Shown here piece by piece: positions 25,965 through 35,547 of a stretch of DNA of 64,000 bases (positions within the stretch are counted from its first letter, which is position 1; each line of letters opens with the position of its first letter). A model generated the notes under the pieces. The model was given only the letters and a program-made list of their open reading frames with translations, did not search any database and was not told where the DNA came from. The position numbers were made by a program, and so were the translations under genes. Origin of the DNA: Leadbetterella byssophila_A. Its GTDB lineage: Bacteria; Bacteroidota; Bacteroidia; Cytophagales; Spirosomataceae. The stretch covers positions 18,658-82,657 of the forward strand of contig JBEBRR010000007.1 of assembly GCA_040394735.1 (NCBI GenBank). The letters are read 5' to 3'.

Positions 25965-27305
25965 TCAGCGTGGCGATTCTATAAATTCGCTTTCAATGTC
26001 TTCCAGCGTACGTCCTTTGGTTTCCGGCATTTTAAAGAGCACCCAAAGCAGCTGTAAAACCATCATCAGCATGAAGAACAGGAAGATCATGGCAGGGCCG
26101 ATGACCGGGTTATTGGCAAAAAGCGGAAATAACCCGGTCACCACGGCGGCCATAATCCAGTGCACAGAGCTGCCCAGCGACTGCCCGTAAGAGCGGACCT
26201 GGTTGGGAAATATTTCCGATATGAAAACCCATATGACGGCGCCCTGCCCTATGGCGTGAGAGGCAATGAAGACAAACAGGAGCGCCGGTACCATAAACCC
26301 GCCGGCGTATTCGTAATGAAAGCATGCTGCCACGGCCCCCAGGGAAACAATATAGCCCAGGGAACCGATGAGCATGAGCTTTTTTCTGCCCATACGGTCA
26401 ATCAGGTAGAGCCCCAGCATGGTAAAGACCAGGTTGACCAGTCCCACACCCGTACTTTGCAGAAAAGCCGCATCCTTGGCAAGCCCGGCCATTTCAAAAA
26501 CCCGTGGTGCGAAATAAATGACCGCATTGATACCCGAAAGCTGGTTGAACACGGCGATGAGGATGGCCATAATGATAGGAATCCTGAAACGTCTGCTAAA
26601 AAAGACGGAAAGTCCGGCCTTGCGGCTTTCTTCATTGATGGCCCGGTGGATGGCTGCGATGGCTTCGTCCACCCCTTCCGGATCAGATACCTCCAGGATA
26701 TTCCGGGCCCGGGTATAGTCGTTCTGGTGGACCATCAGCCAGCGCGGACTTTCTGGAACAAAATACATGAGTACCGTAAACAGTACAGAAGGAACCGCAA
26801 GCGTGGCCAGCATCCACCGCCAGGCGTCGTCTCCCGTTCCGCTGAGGAGGTAGTTAACCAGGTAGGCCAGGAGGATACCCAACACAATATTGAATTGAAA
26901 AGTGGCTACCAGCATGCCCCGGGTTTTGGCGGGAGCCAGCTCGGAAATAAACATGGGGGCCACTACGGAAGAAGCGCCAACCCCCAGGCCGCCCAGGAAC
27001 CTGAACAGCATAAATGAAACCACGCCGGGGGCAAAAGCCGAGCCGATGGCCGATATAAGAAAGAGTATGCCTATCCAAATCAGTATTTTTTTTCGACCAT
27101 ATTTTTCGGCAGGGATCCCTCCGAAGAGCGCACCGATGATGGTGCCGTAAAGCGCGGCGGCCAGCGCCTGCCCGTGCAATACATCGCTCAGGTTCCACAG
27201 CGCCTGGATCTGTTGTTCCGCTCCTGAAATCACGGCCACGTCCATACCGAAAAGCAGACCTCCCAATGCGATCACCACGCACCAAAAGATAAGTTTTTTA
27301 TTCAT
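25965..27305 (-). CDS. Sugar porter family MFS transporter
   Basis: 446 residues with twelve predicted transmembrane helices. Sugar-porter signatures: KYGRKK after helix 2, LAPAKTRGM, VPESPRWLMVHQN between helices 6 and 7, FNQLSGINAVIYFAP in helix 7, DRMGRKKLML and PETKGRTLEDIE at the end. It should import a hexose or disaccharide by proton symport. The adjacent GH32 remnant suggests fructose or a fructoside such as sucrose, but that is inference. The ATG at 27305 is the first in frame. Confidence 0.92.
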   Translation of the reverse strand: MNKKLIFWCVVIALGGLLFGMDVAVISGAEQQIQALWNLSDVLHGQALAAALYGTIIGALFGGIPAEKYGRKKILIWIGILFLISAIGSAFAPGVVSFMLFRFLGGLGVGASSVVAPMFISELAPAKTRGMLVATFQFNIVLGILLAYLVNYLLSGTGDDAWRWMLATLAVPSVLFTVLMYFVPESPRWLMVHQNDYTRARNILEVSDPEGVDEAIAAIHRAINEESRKAGLSVFFSRRFRIPIIMAILIAVFNQLSGINAVIYFAPRVFEMAGLAKDAAFLQSTGVGLVNLVFTMLGLYLIDRMGRKKLMLIGSLGYIVSLGAVAACFHYEYAGGFMVPALLFVFIASHAIGQGAVIWVFISEIFPNQVRSYGQSLGSSVHWIMAAVVTGLFPLFANNPVIGPAMIFLFFMLMMVLQLLWVLFKMPETKGRTLEDIESEFIESPR

Positions 27306-27394
27306 AGTTAAATAGATGTTTTGTGTGCAATTTAGACAGGATTTAACAATAAAGTGGTTCAGCCGCGTTTCATTACCGGATTTTTTGGAAAGTA

Positions 27395-28837
27395 TCAGCG
27401 GGATACGGGATCCGTCCAGCCTCCGCCCAGCTTCCGGTACAGCTCAATATTGGCGGTCAGGATATCCAGCCGGATGTTGTAAAGGTCTATTTCGTTATTC
27501 AATGCGTTGCTTTGGGCGCTGATCACTTCCAGGTAGTTGGCCATACCGCTTTTAAAAAGCAGGGAGGCATTCTGCACCGCCGTTTTTGCATTGGCGATCC
27601 GTTCTTTGGCAATCTGGTATTCTTCTTCCAGCTTCTCAATATTATTGACCTCATCGGAGACCTCCCGCACGGCACGCAGGAGGGTGGCCCGGAAGGCGTC
27701 ATTTACCTTCTCTTTTTCTATTTCCGCGATATTCAGCGCGGTTTTCAGCTTCCGGTTTTGAAAGAGAGGCTGCAGAAGCGAGGCCGAAAAGGTGGAAAAA
27801 AGCGAGCCCATGGGGTTAAACAGGGCACCGAAAACCTGGGAATCAAAACCCAGCTCGGATTCGAGCGCCAGGGTGGGGTAGCGTTCAGCCCGGGCAACGT
27901 CCGCATCGGCATAAGCCGCCAGCAGATCATATTCTGCCGCCACCACATCCGGGCGGTTCCGGAGGAGATCCATAGGGGTCCCGGTAAAAACGTTGTCGGA
28001 AAAATGCACTTCTTCCAGCTTCTGACCACGCTCGATTTTGCCGGGGTATTGTCCCATCAGACTTTTCAGGTAGTTTTCTTCCTGCACGATTTCCCGTTTG
28101 ATCTTGGGGATCAGGGAAGTGGCTGTCAGCAGCTGGTTCTCGGTTTGCTGGATGGCCAGGGAGGTCACCATGCCTGCTTTAAACTGGAGGCGTGTAAGAT
28201 TCAGGGTGTTCTGGGTGAGCTCCAGGTTGGTATTGGCCACCTTAAGCTGTTCATCAAGCACCAGGAGGTTATAGTAGCTGATGGCCACTTCTGCCACGAT
28301 GGTGGTTTGCAGGGCCTTTAAAGATTCCCTGCCGGCTTCCAGGCGGGCGGCGGTTCCTTCCTGCATGCGTTTCAGTTTTCCCCAGATATCCGCTTCCCAG
28401 GAAGAACGTACAGGGAAAAGGTACTGGCGGCGACTGACAAACATAAAGTCAGGAACCTGCTTATCGCTGTAATACTTTCCGTTAGGCGAGGAGTAGCGGT
28501 TTTTGGAATGATTCTCGCCGTAAAATTCGGGTTGAACCGAAACAGCCGGGAAAAAACTGGCTTTCCGCTGGAACAGCTGTTCTTCCGCCATACGGATGTC
28601 TTTCCCGGCCATGGCCAGGGAAATGTTCTGCTGCAGGGCGGTGTCGATCAGCCGGATGAGGGTGGAATCATTGAAAAAGCGCTTCCAGGAAACCCGGGCC
28701 ACATTCAGGCTGTCTTTGACGGTCTGATTCCTGAAATTATCAGGCAGACCCGCGGTGTCCCGTCTGTAGGGCCTTGAGAGGTTGCAACTGCTCAGCGTCC
28801 AGGCCATACATCCGAAAAACAGGATTTTATACTTCAT
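27395..28837 (-). CDS. RND efflux outer-membrane lipoprotein (NodT/OprM/CusC family)
   Basis: 480 residues. A lipoprotein signal (FFGCMAWTLSSC) is followed by the two TolC-like repeats of helical hairpins. Conserved elements: LQQNISLAMAGKDIRMAEEQL, SWEADIWGKLKRM, ISYYNLLVLDEQL, GTPMDLLRNRPDVVAAEYDL, ARAERYPTLALE and YLEVISAQ. It forms the outer-membrane channel of the efflux pump encoded upstream. Its start overlaps the pump gene by 11 nt. No specificity can be read. Confidence 0.94.
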   Translation of the reverse strand: MKYKILFFGCMAWTLSSCNLSRPYRRDTAGLPDNFRNQTVKDSLNVARVSWKRFFNDSTLIRLIDTALQQNISLAMAGKDIRMAEEQLFQRKASFFPAVSVQPEFYGENHSKNRYSSPNGKYYSDKQVPDFMFVSRRQYLFPVRSSWEADIWGKLKRMQEGTAARLEAGRESLKALQTTIVAEVAISYYNLLVLDEQLKVANTNLELTQNTLNLTRLQFKAGMVTSLAIQQTENQLLTATSLIPKIKREIVQEENYLKSLMGQYPGKIERGQKLEEVHFSDNVFTGTPMDLLRNRPDVVAAEYDLLAAYADADVARAERYPTLALESELGFDSQVFGALFNPMGSLFSTFSASLLQPLFQNRKLKTALNIAEIEKEKVNDAFRATLLRAVREVSDEVNNIEKLEEEYQIAKERIANAKTAVQNASLLFKSGMANYLEVISAQSNALNNEIDLYNIRLDILTANIELYRKLGGGWTDPVSR

Positions 28838-31800
28838 TTTTTTCCAGGTTTAAGTGGTTGGCCACCCGGTCATGCAATACCTGGAAAACCAGATAGAGGA
28901 GGGGGATAATAAAGAGCCCTACTAAAATTCCGAAGAGCATTCCGCCGGCAGCGCTGATGCTTACCGATTTATTGCCGATGGCAGACGGCCCTACCGATAC
29001 CATCAGCGGAAGAAGGCCGGCCACAAAGGCCAGCGAGGTCATGATGATAGGTCTCAGCCGCAGGCGGGCGGCAGTGATGGCAGCTTCCAGGGCGGTGGCT
29101 CCCTGCTTACGGCTCTGGATGCCATATTCCACAATCAGGATGGCGTTTTTGGCCAGGAGACCGATCAGCATGATCAGCCCCACCTGCACATAGATATTAT
29201 TTTCGAGGCCGGCGAGATTAATAAAGACAAACACGCCCAGGATACCTGTGGGGATGGACAGCAGCACGGCCAGCGGGATGATATAGCTTTCATATTGGGC
29301 GGCCAGCAGGAAGTAAACAAAAATAATGCTCAGCGCAAAGATCAGGGCCGTTTGAGAGCCGGCACCTTTTTCCTCGAGGCTAATGCCCGTCCATTCGTAG
29401 CTGTAGCTGGCAGGTATTTTGCCGGCAGCCAATTTTTCCACGGCTGCGATGGCATCCCCGGAGCTGTAACCCGGTGCAGGCGATGCCTTGATGCTGATGC
29501 CGTTAAACAGGTTATAACGGGTAACAATCTCAGGGCCGAATACCCGGTTTACCCGGATCAGCGTGTTGATCGGGATCATCTCCCCACGGCTGTTCTTGAC
29601 AAAGACCGAGTTCAGTGACCCGGGCTCATCGCGGTACTGAACGTCTGCCTGCATATATACGCGGTACTGGCGCCCGAAACGGTTGAAATCTCCGGCCTGA
29701 ACCCGTCCGAAAAGCGACTGCACCGTACGCATCATTTCCCGGGTGTTCACTCCCAGGGCCTTGGCTTTCAGGTAATCAATCGTGATCTCATATTGCGGGA
29801 AATCGGCCCGGAAGGAGGTAAATGCATTTTCAATCTCGGGGAGCCGGTTCATTTCCCGTATAAATTCATCTGCCACCTGGCTGAAATTGGAAAACTCGCC
29901 GCCGAGCCGGTCCTGTAAAACCAGCTCTATACCGTCAAAGTCACCGAACCCCTGAACCGTGGGGCGGGCAAAAACCGAAATCCGTGCATCCGTCACCGTA
30001 CCCAGCTGCTTGCGGAGATCGTCAATGATTTTATGGATAGATTCCCTTTCGGCAATAGGTTTGAGATTGATGTAGCCCATTCCGAACGAAGGACTGGTAG
30101 AGCCGTCAATCACATTGTAGCCGGAAATACTGTTCACTGAGGCCACGGCTTCGTGCTTCTGGATGATCCGGTCGGCAAGCGTAATGGCTTCGGTGGTCCG
30201 GCTGAGGGATGAACCGGAAGGCATGGCCAGCGAGTAGGTCAGGAAGCTGTCATCTTCGGTAGGAATAAAAGACTTGGGAGTCCTGACAAACAGAAAATAG
30301 GTGAGAAGGAAGATAATGGCCAGGCCCAGGAAGCTCATTTTTTTATGAACGGTGGTCCAGCGCACAATGCCGATATACCGGTCGGTGAAAGCCTCAAAGC
30401 CATAGTTAAAGCTTTTGAACAGGCGGTCTCTGTAGCGGGCAAAAGCGTTCTTGCCCTCTGATTCTTCGTCACCGGGCTTAAGCAGGAGGGAACAGAGCAC
30501 CGGGCTGAGTGTAAGAGCGTTAATGGCAGAAATAAATACAGCTGCCACCAGGGTATAGGCAAATTGACGGTAGAAAAGACCTACCGGACCTTCCATAAAA
30601 CCTACCGGCAGAAACACGGCAGCCATGACCAGCGTAATGGAAATGAGCGCTTTGGAAATCTCGTTCATGGCCTCTACTGTGGCGGGGTAGGTTTTCATTT
30701 TCCTGCTGTGCATTTTGTGATACACGGCCTCCACCACCACGATGGCATCATCTACCACGATCCCGATGGATAAAACGAGGGCAAACATGGTGAGCACGTT
30801 GATGGAGAAACCCATCATATCGAGAAAAAAGAAGGTACCGATAAGCGAAACGGGGATGGCCACGGCAGGGATCAGGGTGGCCCGGTAATTCTGCAGGAAG
30901 ATAAAAACAGTAATAAAAACCAGGATGAAGGCTTCAAACAGGGTTTTGATCACCTGGTTGATCGATTCATCGATCTGTTCCCGCACGCTGTATGAAATGT
31001 CGTAGGAAATACCTTCGGGAAACAGTTTGGCCGTATTTTCCAGCACCTCCCTGACCTTCTGGTCAATGACCTTGGCGTTGGAATTGTTGGTCTGCGAAAC
31101 GTTAATGGTAATGCCGGGCCGGGCGTTCACCTTATTGTCAGAACCGTAATTCGAAGAACCGAATTCTATCCGGGCTATGTCTTTCAGGTACAGTACGGAG
31201 CCGTCCTGGTTGGTCCGGATGGGGATCCGCTCGTATTCTTCCGGTTCGCTGAAGCGTCCTTTATGCTTGAGAACGGCTTCGAAAACTTCGTAAGAGGCTT
31301 CGCCGAATTTCCCGGGGGCGGCTTCAAAGTTCTGTTCCCGGATAGCGCTGACCACCTCCTGGGGAACCAGACCGTATACGGCCAGTTTTTCCGGGTTAAG
31401 CCAGATCCGCATCGAATAATCGCGCCCGCCCAGCAGGGTAGCCTGAGCCACCCCTTCCACCCGCAGAATCTCCCGGATAATATTGATCCGGGCATACGCC
31501 TGAAGGAAAGTTTCATCATAGGGGCCGTCTGCCTTATCGCTGAAGATATTGATGGTCATAATGCTTCCGCTTTGCCTTTTGACCACGGAGATCCCGGCTT
31601 CATTCACTTCTGCGGGAATTTGGTTAACGGCGCGCGAAATGCTGTTCTGTACATTGACCGCCGCAATATCCGGATCAGTGCCGGGTTTAAAGAATACGGA
31701 AATCGTACCGGATCCTGAGTTGTTGGCGCTGGACTTGATATAGGTCATGTTCTCCACACCGTTTACCGCTTCTTCGAGCGGCAGCAGCACTGACTTGGCT

Positions 31801-31970
31801 ACGGTTTCGGCATTTCCACCGGGATAGGAAACACTGATGCTTACACTGGGAGGAGCAATGTCCGGGAAACGGGTTACCGGCAGCCGGGTGATGGAAATCA
31901 GCCCGGAGATCAGGATCAGCAATGAGATCACCGAAGCAAGTACGGGCCTGCTTAAAATATAGTTAAACAT
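28827..31970 (-). CDS. RND-family inner-membrane efflux pump (AcrB/HAE1 type)
   Basis: 1047 residues, the canonical AcrB length. Twelve transmembrane helices and two large periplasmic loops. Visible landmarks: the N-terminal helix with SVSYPGGNAETVAKSVLLPLEEAVNGVENM, then the helix-4 proton-relay segment MFALVLSIGIVVDDAIVVVEAVYHKM with two Asp, and the second-half counterpart GLIMLIGLLAKNAILIVEYG. It exports hydrophobic or amphiphilic drugs using the proton gradient. The middle gene of the adaptor-pump-channel operon (10 nt after the adaptor). No TetR or MarR regulator is adjacent, unlike acrAB. Confidence 0.96.
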   Translation of the reverse strand: MFNYILSRPVLASVISLLILISGLISITRLPVTRFPDIAPPSVSISVSYPGGNAETVAKSVLLPLEEAVNGVENMTYIKSSANNSGSGTISVFFKPGTDPDIAAVNVQNSISRAVNQIPAEVNEAGISVVKRQSGSIMTINIFSDKADGPYDETFLQAYARINIIREILRVEGVAQATLLGGRDYSMRIWLNPEKLAVYGLVPQEVVSAIREQNFEAAPGKFGEASYEVFEAVLKHKGRFSEPEEYERIPIRTNQDGSVLYLKDIARIEFGSSNYGSDNKVNARPGITINVSQTNNSNAKVIDQKVREVLENTAKLFPEGISYDISYSVREQIDESINQVIKTLFEAFILVFITVFIFLQNYRATLIPAVAIPVSLIGTFFFLDMMGFSINVLTMFALVLSIGIVVDDAIVVVEAVYHKMHSRKMKTYPATVEAMNEISKALISITLVMAAVFLPVGFMEGPVGLFYRQFAYTLVAAVFISAINALTLSPVLCSLLLKPGDEESEGKNAFARYRDRLFKSFNYGFEAFTDRYIGIVRWTTVHKKMSFLGLAIIFLLTYFLFVRTPKSFIPTEDDSFLTYSLAMPSGSSLSRTTEAITLADRIIQKHEAVASVNSISGYNVIDGSTSPSFGMGYINLKPIAERESIHKIIDDLRKQLGTVTDARISVFARPTVQGFGDFDGIELVLQDRLGGEFSNFSQVADEFIREMNRLPEIENAFTSFRADFPQYEITIDYLKAKALGVNTREMMRTVQSLFGRVQAGDFNRFGRQYRVYMQADVQYRDEPGSLNSVFVKNSRGEMIPINTLIRVNRVFGPEIVTRYNLFNGISIKASPAPGYSSGDAIAAVEKLAAGKIPASYSYEWTGISLEEKGAGSQTALIFALSIIFVYFLLAAQYESYIIPLAVLLSIPTGILGVFVFINLAGLENNIYVQVGLIMLIGLLAKNAILIVEYGIQSRKQGATALEAAITAARLRLRPIIMTSLAFVAGLLPLMVSVGPSAIGNKSVSISAAGGMLFGILVGLFIIPLLYLVFQVLHDRVANHLNLEKNEV

Positions 31971-31980
31971 AAGAACGGGT

Positions 31981-33114
31981 TTATCGGATTTTCTGGCTCA
32001 GGATCTGCGTTTCGCTCATAGGGTTTACCCTGACGCCTTCGGTCAGCTTATCCAGTCCTGAAGTGACAATACGGTCATTCTCTTTCAGATTATTATCGGA
32101 TACAATATAGTTTCTGCCTGATTTTCCTTCAATACTGATAAGTACACGTTCTACGGTATTATCACTCTTCAGGCGGAAAACGAAGGTCCGGTCCTGGATC
32201 ACGGAAGTGGCCACCTGCGGAATAAGCAGCACATTCGGATGCAGCTGCTCCATCAGGACTTTTCCGGTGTTTCCGGAGCGCAGCAGCTTGTTCGGGTTAG
32301 AGAACGTGGCCCGCAGCGATATGGCTCCGGTAGAACGGTTTACCTGACCGGCATCAGCATCTATGCGGCCGGGCAATTCATAAATGGAGCCGTCGGCCAG
32401 CACCAGTTTCACATTCGGATTGATCTTCCTTGCTGTGGAGTCCTGGCTCATTTTTTTAAAGAAAAGGTAGTCAGACTCACTCATGGTAAAGTAAACATAC
32501 ACCTCTTCGATATCAGAGAGAACCGTGATGGGCTGACTGTCGTTTTTGGCTACCAGGTTCCCGATTCGCTTGGGAATACGGCCGATATACCCGTTTACGG
32601 GCGCTTTGATGGTGGTAAAGCCCATGTTGATGCGGGCAGTGGCCTCAAGTGCCTGTGCCCGGGCCAGTGAAGCCTTGGCTACTTCGTAGTTAGACTCTGC
32701 CGTTTTCAGCTGCACTTCGGAAATGACCTCGTTATCCACCAGGGGCTGAAGGCGGCTCATTTCAATCTGTGCATTGCGGAGGCGAGCCTTTTCCACTTCC
32801 ACATTGGCCAGCGCATTTTTTACCTGTTCCTGGTAAGGAAGCTCATTTATCCTGAAAATAGGCTGTCCGGCCTTTACAAAATCACCTTCATCAATATAGA
32901 TGTTTTCCAGTATACCTTCTACCTGCGGGCGTATCTCCACATTGACCTTTCCTTCTATAGCGCCCAGAAACTCGAAAGTGGTTACGGCAGAATCTTTTTT
33001 CAGGGTTTTAACGGGTAATGCAAGTCCCAAATCCTCCTTTTCTTCTTCTTTGCATCCCGTGGTCAGAAGAGCGGCAAGGCTACTCCACCACAATAGCTTT
33101 AAGATTTCTTTCAT
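31981..33114 (-). CDS. RND efflux periplasmic adaptor (membrane fusion lipoprotein)
   Basis: 377 residues. A lipoprotein signal ends LLTTGC. The barrel-sandwich (lipoyl-like) halves are VNVEIRPQVEGILENIYIDEGDFVKAGQPIFRI and FTTIKAPVNGYIGRIPKRIGNLV, flanking the helical hairpin at about residues 90-165. Beta-barrel and membrane-proximal domains follow. It links the RND pump to the outer-membrane channel. First gene of the operon. A poor -7 candidate, TTACTTTG, lies at 33234-33241. Confidence 0.95.
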   Translation of the reverse strand: MKEILKLLWWSSLAALLTTGCKEEEKEDLGLALPVKTLKKDSAVTTFEFLGAIEGKVNVEIRPQVEGILENIYIDEGDFVKAGQPIFRINELPYQEQVKNALANVEVEKARLRNAQIEMSRLQPLVDNEVISEVQLKTAESNYEVAKASLARAQALEATARINMGFTTIKAPVNGYIGRIPKRIGNLVAKNDSQPITVLSDIEEVYVYFTMSESDYLFFKKMSQDSTARKINPNVKLVLADGSIYELPGRIDADAGQVNRSTGAISLRATFSNPNKLLRSGNTGKVLMEQLHPNVLLIPQVATSVIQDRTFVFRLKSDNTVERVLISIEGKSGRNYIVSDNNLKENDRIVTSGLDKLTEGVRVNPMSETQILSQKIR

Positions 33115-33251
33115 TCTCCTTTCATTTAAAATAATCCTGACAGAGGGGAGATTCAGGCTTATGTCGTGAAGTAACGATCTATAACAGGTTCTTTCTGTTT
33201 TCTCCGGCCCCCCGGATGGGTTAATTGGTTTTGCAAAGTAAAAGCATTTAT

Positions 33252-33261
33252 CCGGGCCCGG
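33252..33261. other. GC-rich 10-bp palindrome in the 327-bp gap between the RND operon and the QueD-like gene
   Basis: CCGGGCCCGG is a perfect palindrome, flanked further out by AAAGC and GCTTT. Further right, TTTTAAT and ATTAAAA form another small inverted repeat. The gap 33115-33441 otherwise holds the divergent promoters of the RND operon and the QueD-like gene, and no ORF worth reporting. Confidence 0.35.
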
Positions 33262-33414
33262 GAAGCTTTTTAACCCGTTGAGCGTCAGTTTTAATGGAAA
33301 TTTAATTGAAATTAAAATGACCTTAAAAGACAGGTACGGGACCGGGAGGAGCCCTTAAAACCGCTTTTGTTCACTAATTCCTGAAAGATGTTGTGTAATC
33401 TCGGATTTTGAGAA

Positions 33415-33422
33415 TAATTTTG
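33415..33422 (+). promoter_or_regulatory. -7 box TAATTTTG of the QueD/PTPS-lpxB operon
   Basis: An exact TAnnTTTG match with TTG 21 bp upstream (33391-33393). The predicted start near 33429 leaves only about 13 nt before the ATG at 33442, typical for this phylum. Confidence 0.5.
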
Positions 33423-33441
33423 CCTCCTGAACTTTGCAGCG

Positions 33442-33852
33442 ATGATTCAAATTACAAGGAGAGAGACATTTAATGCAGCCCACAGACTCTTTAATCCGGC
33501 GTGGCCGGAGGAGAAGAATTTTGAGGTTTTCGGCCCCTGTTCGCGGGTTCACGGGCATAACTGGGAGCTCTTCGTGACAGTGGAAGGAGAGGTAAATGAA
33601 GATACGGGCTTCGTCATTGACCTGAAAGCGCTCAGCCGGACCATGCGGGAAGAAGTGATTTCCAAAGTAGATCACACCTATCTTAACGAAGACGTGGAAT
33701 TCCTGAGAGGAAAGCTGCCTACTACTGAAAACTTTGCGATTGCGGTCTGGAAGATACTGCAGCCCGTGTTAAGGGAAAAATACGGGGTATCATTGTACCG
33801 GATCAAACTCACGGAAACAGCCAACCACTTTGTGGAATATTTTGGAAAGTGA
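33442..33852 (+). CDS. queD: 6-carboxytetrahydropterin synthase / 6-pyruvoyl-tetrahydropterin synthase family (QueD-like)
   Basis: 136 residues, tunnelling fold. Zinc ligands are His14 (NAAHRLF), His37 and His39 (VHGHNW), with the catalytic Cys33 (GPCSRVHGH) four residues before, as in QueD and PTPS. FVIDLKALS and LNEDVEFLRGKLPTTENFA complete the pattern, with the substrate-binding Glu of TENFA and a C-terminal LTETANHFVEY. It probably makes 6-carboxytetrahydropterin from dihydroneopterin triphosphate for queuosine. No other que gene is nearby, so a PTPS role cannot be excluded. First gene of a short operon with lpxB. Confidence 0.85.
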   Translation: MIQITRRETFNAAHRLFNPAWPEEKNFEVFGPCSRVHGHNWELFVTVEGEVNEDTGFVIDLKALSRTMREEVISKVDHTYLNEDVEFLRGKLPTTENFAIAVWKILQPVLREKYGVSLYRIKLTETANHFVEYFGK

Positions 33853-33911
33853 GGCACAGGTATTACCCGGCACTCACTACCCGCAACTCACTATCCCGAA
33901 CTGAGAACCAA

Positions 33912-35009
33912 ATGAAATATTTTATCGTAGCCGGAGAGAGATCAGGTGACCTGCATGCAGGGAATCTCGCCGCCGCCATGCGCAGACTCGATCCGGGAGT
34001 GGAGTTATACGGCTGGGGCGGTGAGCGGATGCAGGAAGCAGGGGTGAAAATCCTGCAGCATTACGGAGAGCTGGCCTTCATGGGATTCTGGGAAGTGCTG
34101 AAAAACCTGCGGAAGATCCGCGGCTTTATGGATAGGGTTCGGAAACAGATCGAAGAGGTCCGGCCGGATGCGCTCATACTGGTTGACTATGCCGGCTTTA
34201 ACCTCCGGCTGGCGAAATGGGCCAAAGCCAGGGGGATACAGGTTTTTTACTATATCGCTCCCAAAGCCTGGGCATGGAATAAAAGCCGTGTTCACCAACT
34301 GAGAAAATATACTGACCTGACCCTGGTGATCTTCCCTTTTGAGGTACCCTTTTTTGAACAATACGGTGTGCCGGTGAAATATGTGGGCAACCCGCTTTTT
34401 GATGAGATCCGGCAGTTCAGGCCGGATCCGGCTTTCCTGGAAGAGAAAGGAGACCGGCCTGTGATTGCGCTGCTGCCCGGCAGCCGCAGGCAGGAAATTG
34501 AAGCGATGCTTAAAACCATGGCGGAACTGACCCGTAGCCTGCCGGAATACCAGTGGGTGATTGCCGGGATCTCTGCTTTTGAGAGGGAGTTTTATATTTC
34601 ACAGGGGGGAGACTTTCAACTGGTCTTTGACCGTACCTATGATTTACTTTCGGTAGCCGATGCCGCTGTGGTGACTTCGGGAACGGCTACCCTGGAAACC
34701 GCCCTTTTCGGAGTGCCGGAAGTAGTGGTCTACAAAACCAGCGGACTTACTTACGCCATAGCCCGTCTGCTGGTAAAGATCCGTTTTATTTCGCTGGTTA
34801 ACCTGGTGGCGGATAAAGAGGTGGTGAAAGAGCTGATCCAGGGAGAATATACGGCGGAGAACACCGGAAATGAGCTGAAAAAGCTACTTGCAGATAATAA
34901 ATTCCGGGAAAGACAGTTAAATGATTATAAAATTCTGACGGAAAAGTTGGGAAACCGTGAAGCCTCCAAAACGGCCGCACAAACCATTTTAAACTTTAAA
35001 CTAGTATGA
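33912..35009 (+). CDS. lpxB: Lipid-A-disaccharide synthase LpxB
   Basis: 365 residues from the ATG at 33912; the upstream open GTG at 33849 adds a non-homologous leader and is rejected. GT19 landmarks: KYFIVAGERSGDLHAGNLA at the start, FMGFWEVLKNL, ILVDYAGFNLRLAKWAK, YYIAPKAWAWNKSRV, VKYVGNPLFDEI, ALLPGSRRQEIEAML and ADAAVVTSGTATLETALFGVPEVVVYK. It condenses UDP-diacylglucosamine with lipid X on the cytoplasmic face of the inner membrane. Its TGA overlaps the ATG of the next lipoprotein gene (ATGA, 35006-35009). Confidence 0.96.
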   Translation: MKYFIVAGERSGDLHAGNLAAAMRRLDPGVELYGWGGERMQEAGVKILQHYGELAFMGFWEVLKNLRKIRGFMDRVRKQIEEVRPDALILVDYAGFNLRLAKWAKARGIQVFYYIAPKAWAWNKSRVHQLRKYTDLTLVIFPFEVPFFEQYGVPVKYVGNPLFDEIRQFRPDPAFLEEKGDRPVIALLPGSRRQEIEAMLKTMAELTRSLPEYQWVIAGISAFEREFYISQGGDFQLVFDRTYDLLSVADAAVVTSGTATLETALFGVPEVVVYKTSGLTYAIARLLVKIRFISLVNLVADKEVVKELIQGEYTAENTGNELKKLLADNKFRERQLNDYKILTEKLGNREASKTAAQTILNFKLV

Positions 35010-35482
35010 AAAAGATTCTTTTTGTTTGTTTACTGACCTTTGTTGGCCTGTCATGCGATAAAGATGACCCGGAAGACGAAGGCACCCCCATGGAGAGACT
35101 GACCGGTGCGGAGTCTAAAAAGTGGAAGCTGAATTTTGCGGAAGCGAGAGATAAGGAAGGCTTATCGGTTTCTCTGATGACCCATTATGAATGCTGGGCA
35201 GATAATATTTTAACGCTGCATTCCAACGGGAGCTATACCCTGGAGGATACAGGCAAAAAATGTATTGATTCTGAAAATATATCTTCTACCTGGACGCTTA
35301 CAGACAATGCAGATCAGATTAAGCTGGCCGATTTCACTATTGCCGGCCAGGTGTTTGAGAATCTGACGCTGGAAGTAAAAGAGATCAAAAAGTCTTCTTT
35401 TTCAGGGATTGCCAGGAATGTTACCTACGGAACACTGGTGGCCGATGAAGTGGAGCTGCGTTTTGGTGTAGTAGTTGAGTAA
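35006..35482 (+). CDS. Lipocalin-like lipoprotein of unknown function
   Basis: 158 residues. KKILFVCLLTFVGLSC is a lipoprotein signal with the acceptor Cys near residue 17. The mature part has an acidic linker, then a small beta-rich domain: SKKWKLNFAEARD, ILTLHSNGSYTLEDTGKKC, SSTWTLTDNADQIKLADF. This is the pattern of Bacteroidota lipocalin-like/DUF domains. Coupled to lpxB by a 4-nt overlap; a role in outer-membrane biogenesis is only suggested by position. Confidence 0.75.
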   Translation: MKKILFVCLLTFVGLSCDKDDPEDEGTPMERLTGAESKKWKLNFAEARDKEGLSVSLMTHYECWADNILTLHSNGSYTLEDTGKKCIDSENISSTWTLTDNADQIKLADFTIAGQVFENLTLEVKEIKKSSFSGIARNVTYGTLVADEVELRFGVVVE

Positions 35483-35509
35483 GTTTTTTAATTCTCCGAA
35501 ACATATTTG

Positions 35510-35517
35510 TATGTTTG
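35510..35517 (+). promoter_or_regulatory. Candidate -7 box TATGTTTG of sufB
   Basis: A TAnnTTTG match 30 nt before the sufB ATG. No clear -33 element lies at the right distance. Confidence 0.4.
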
Positions 35518-35547
35518 TGTGTTAGGTTATAGTAATGGTATGCGTTT

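Noticed and set aside
26160..27017. 285-codon plus-strand ORF opposite the sugar porter
   Set aside because: Antisense to a conserved transporter; His/Gln/Gly-rich translation typical of antisense reading of membrane-protein codons.
33849..33911. Longer lpxB start (GTG at 33849)
   Set aside because: The added residues are not part of LpxB, and the ATG at 33912 begins exactly with the conserved KYFIVAGERSGD.
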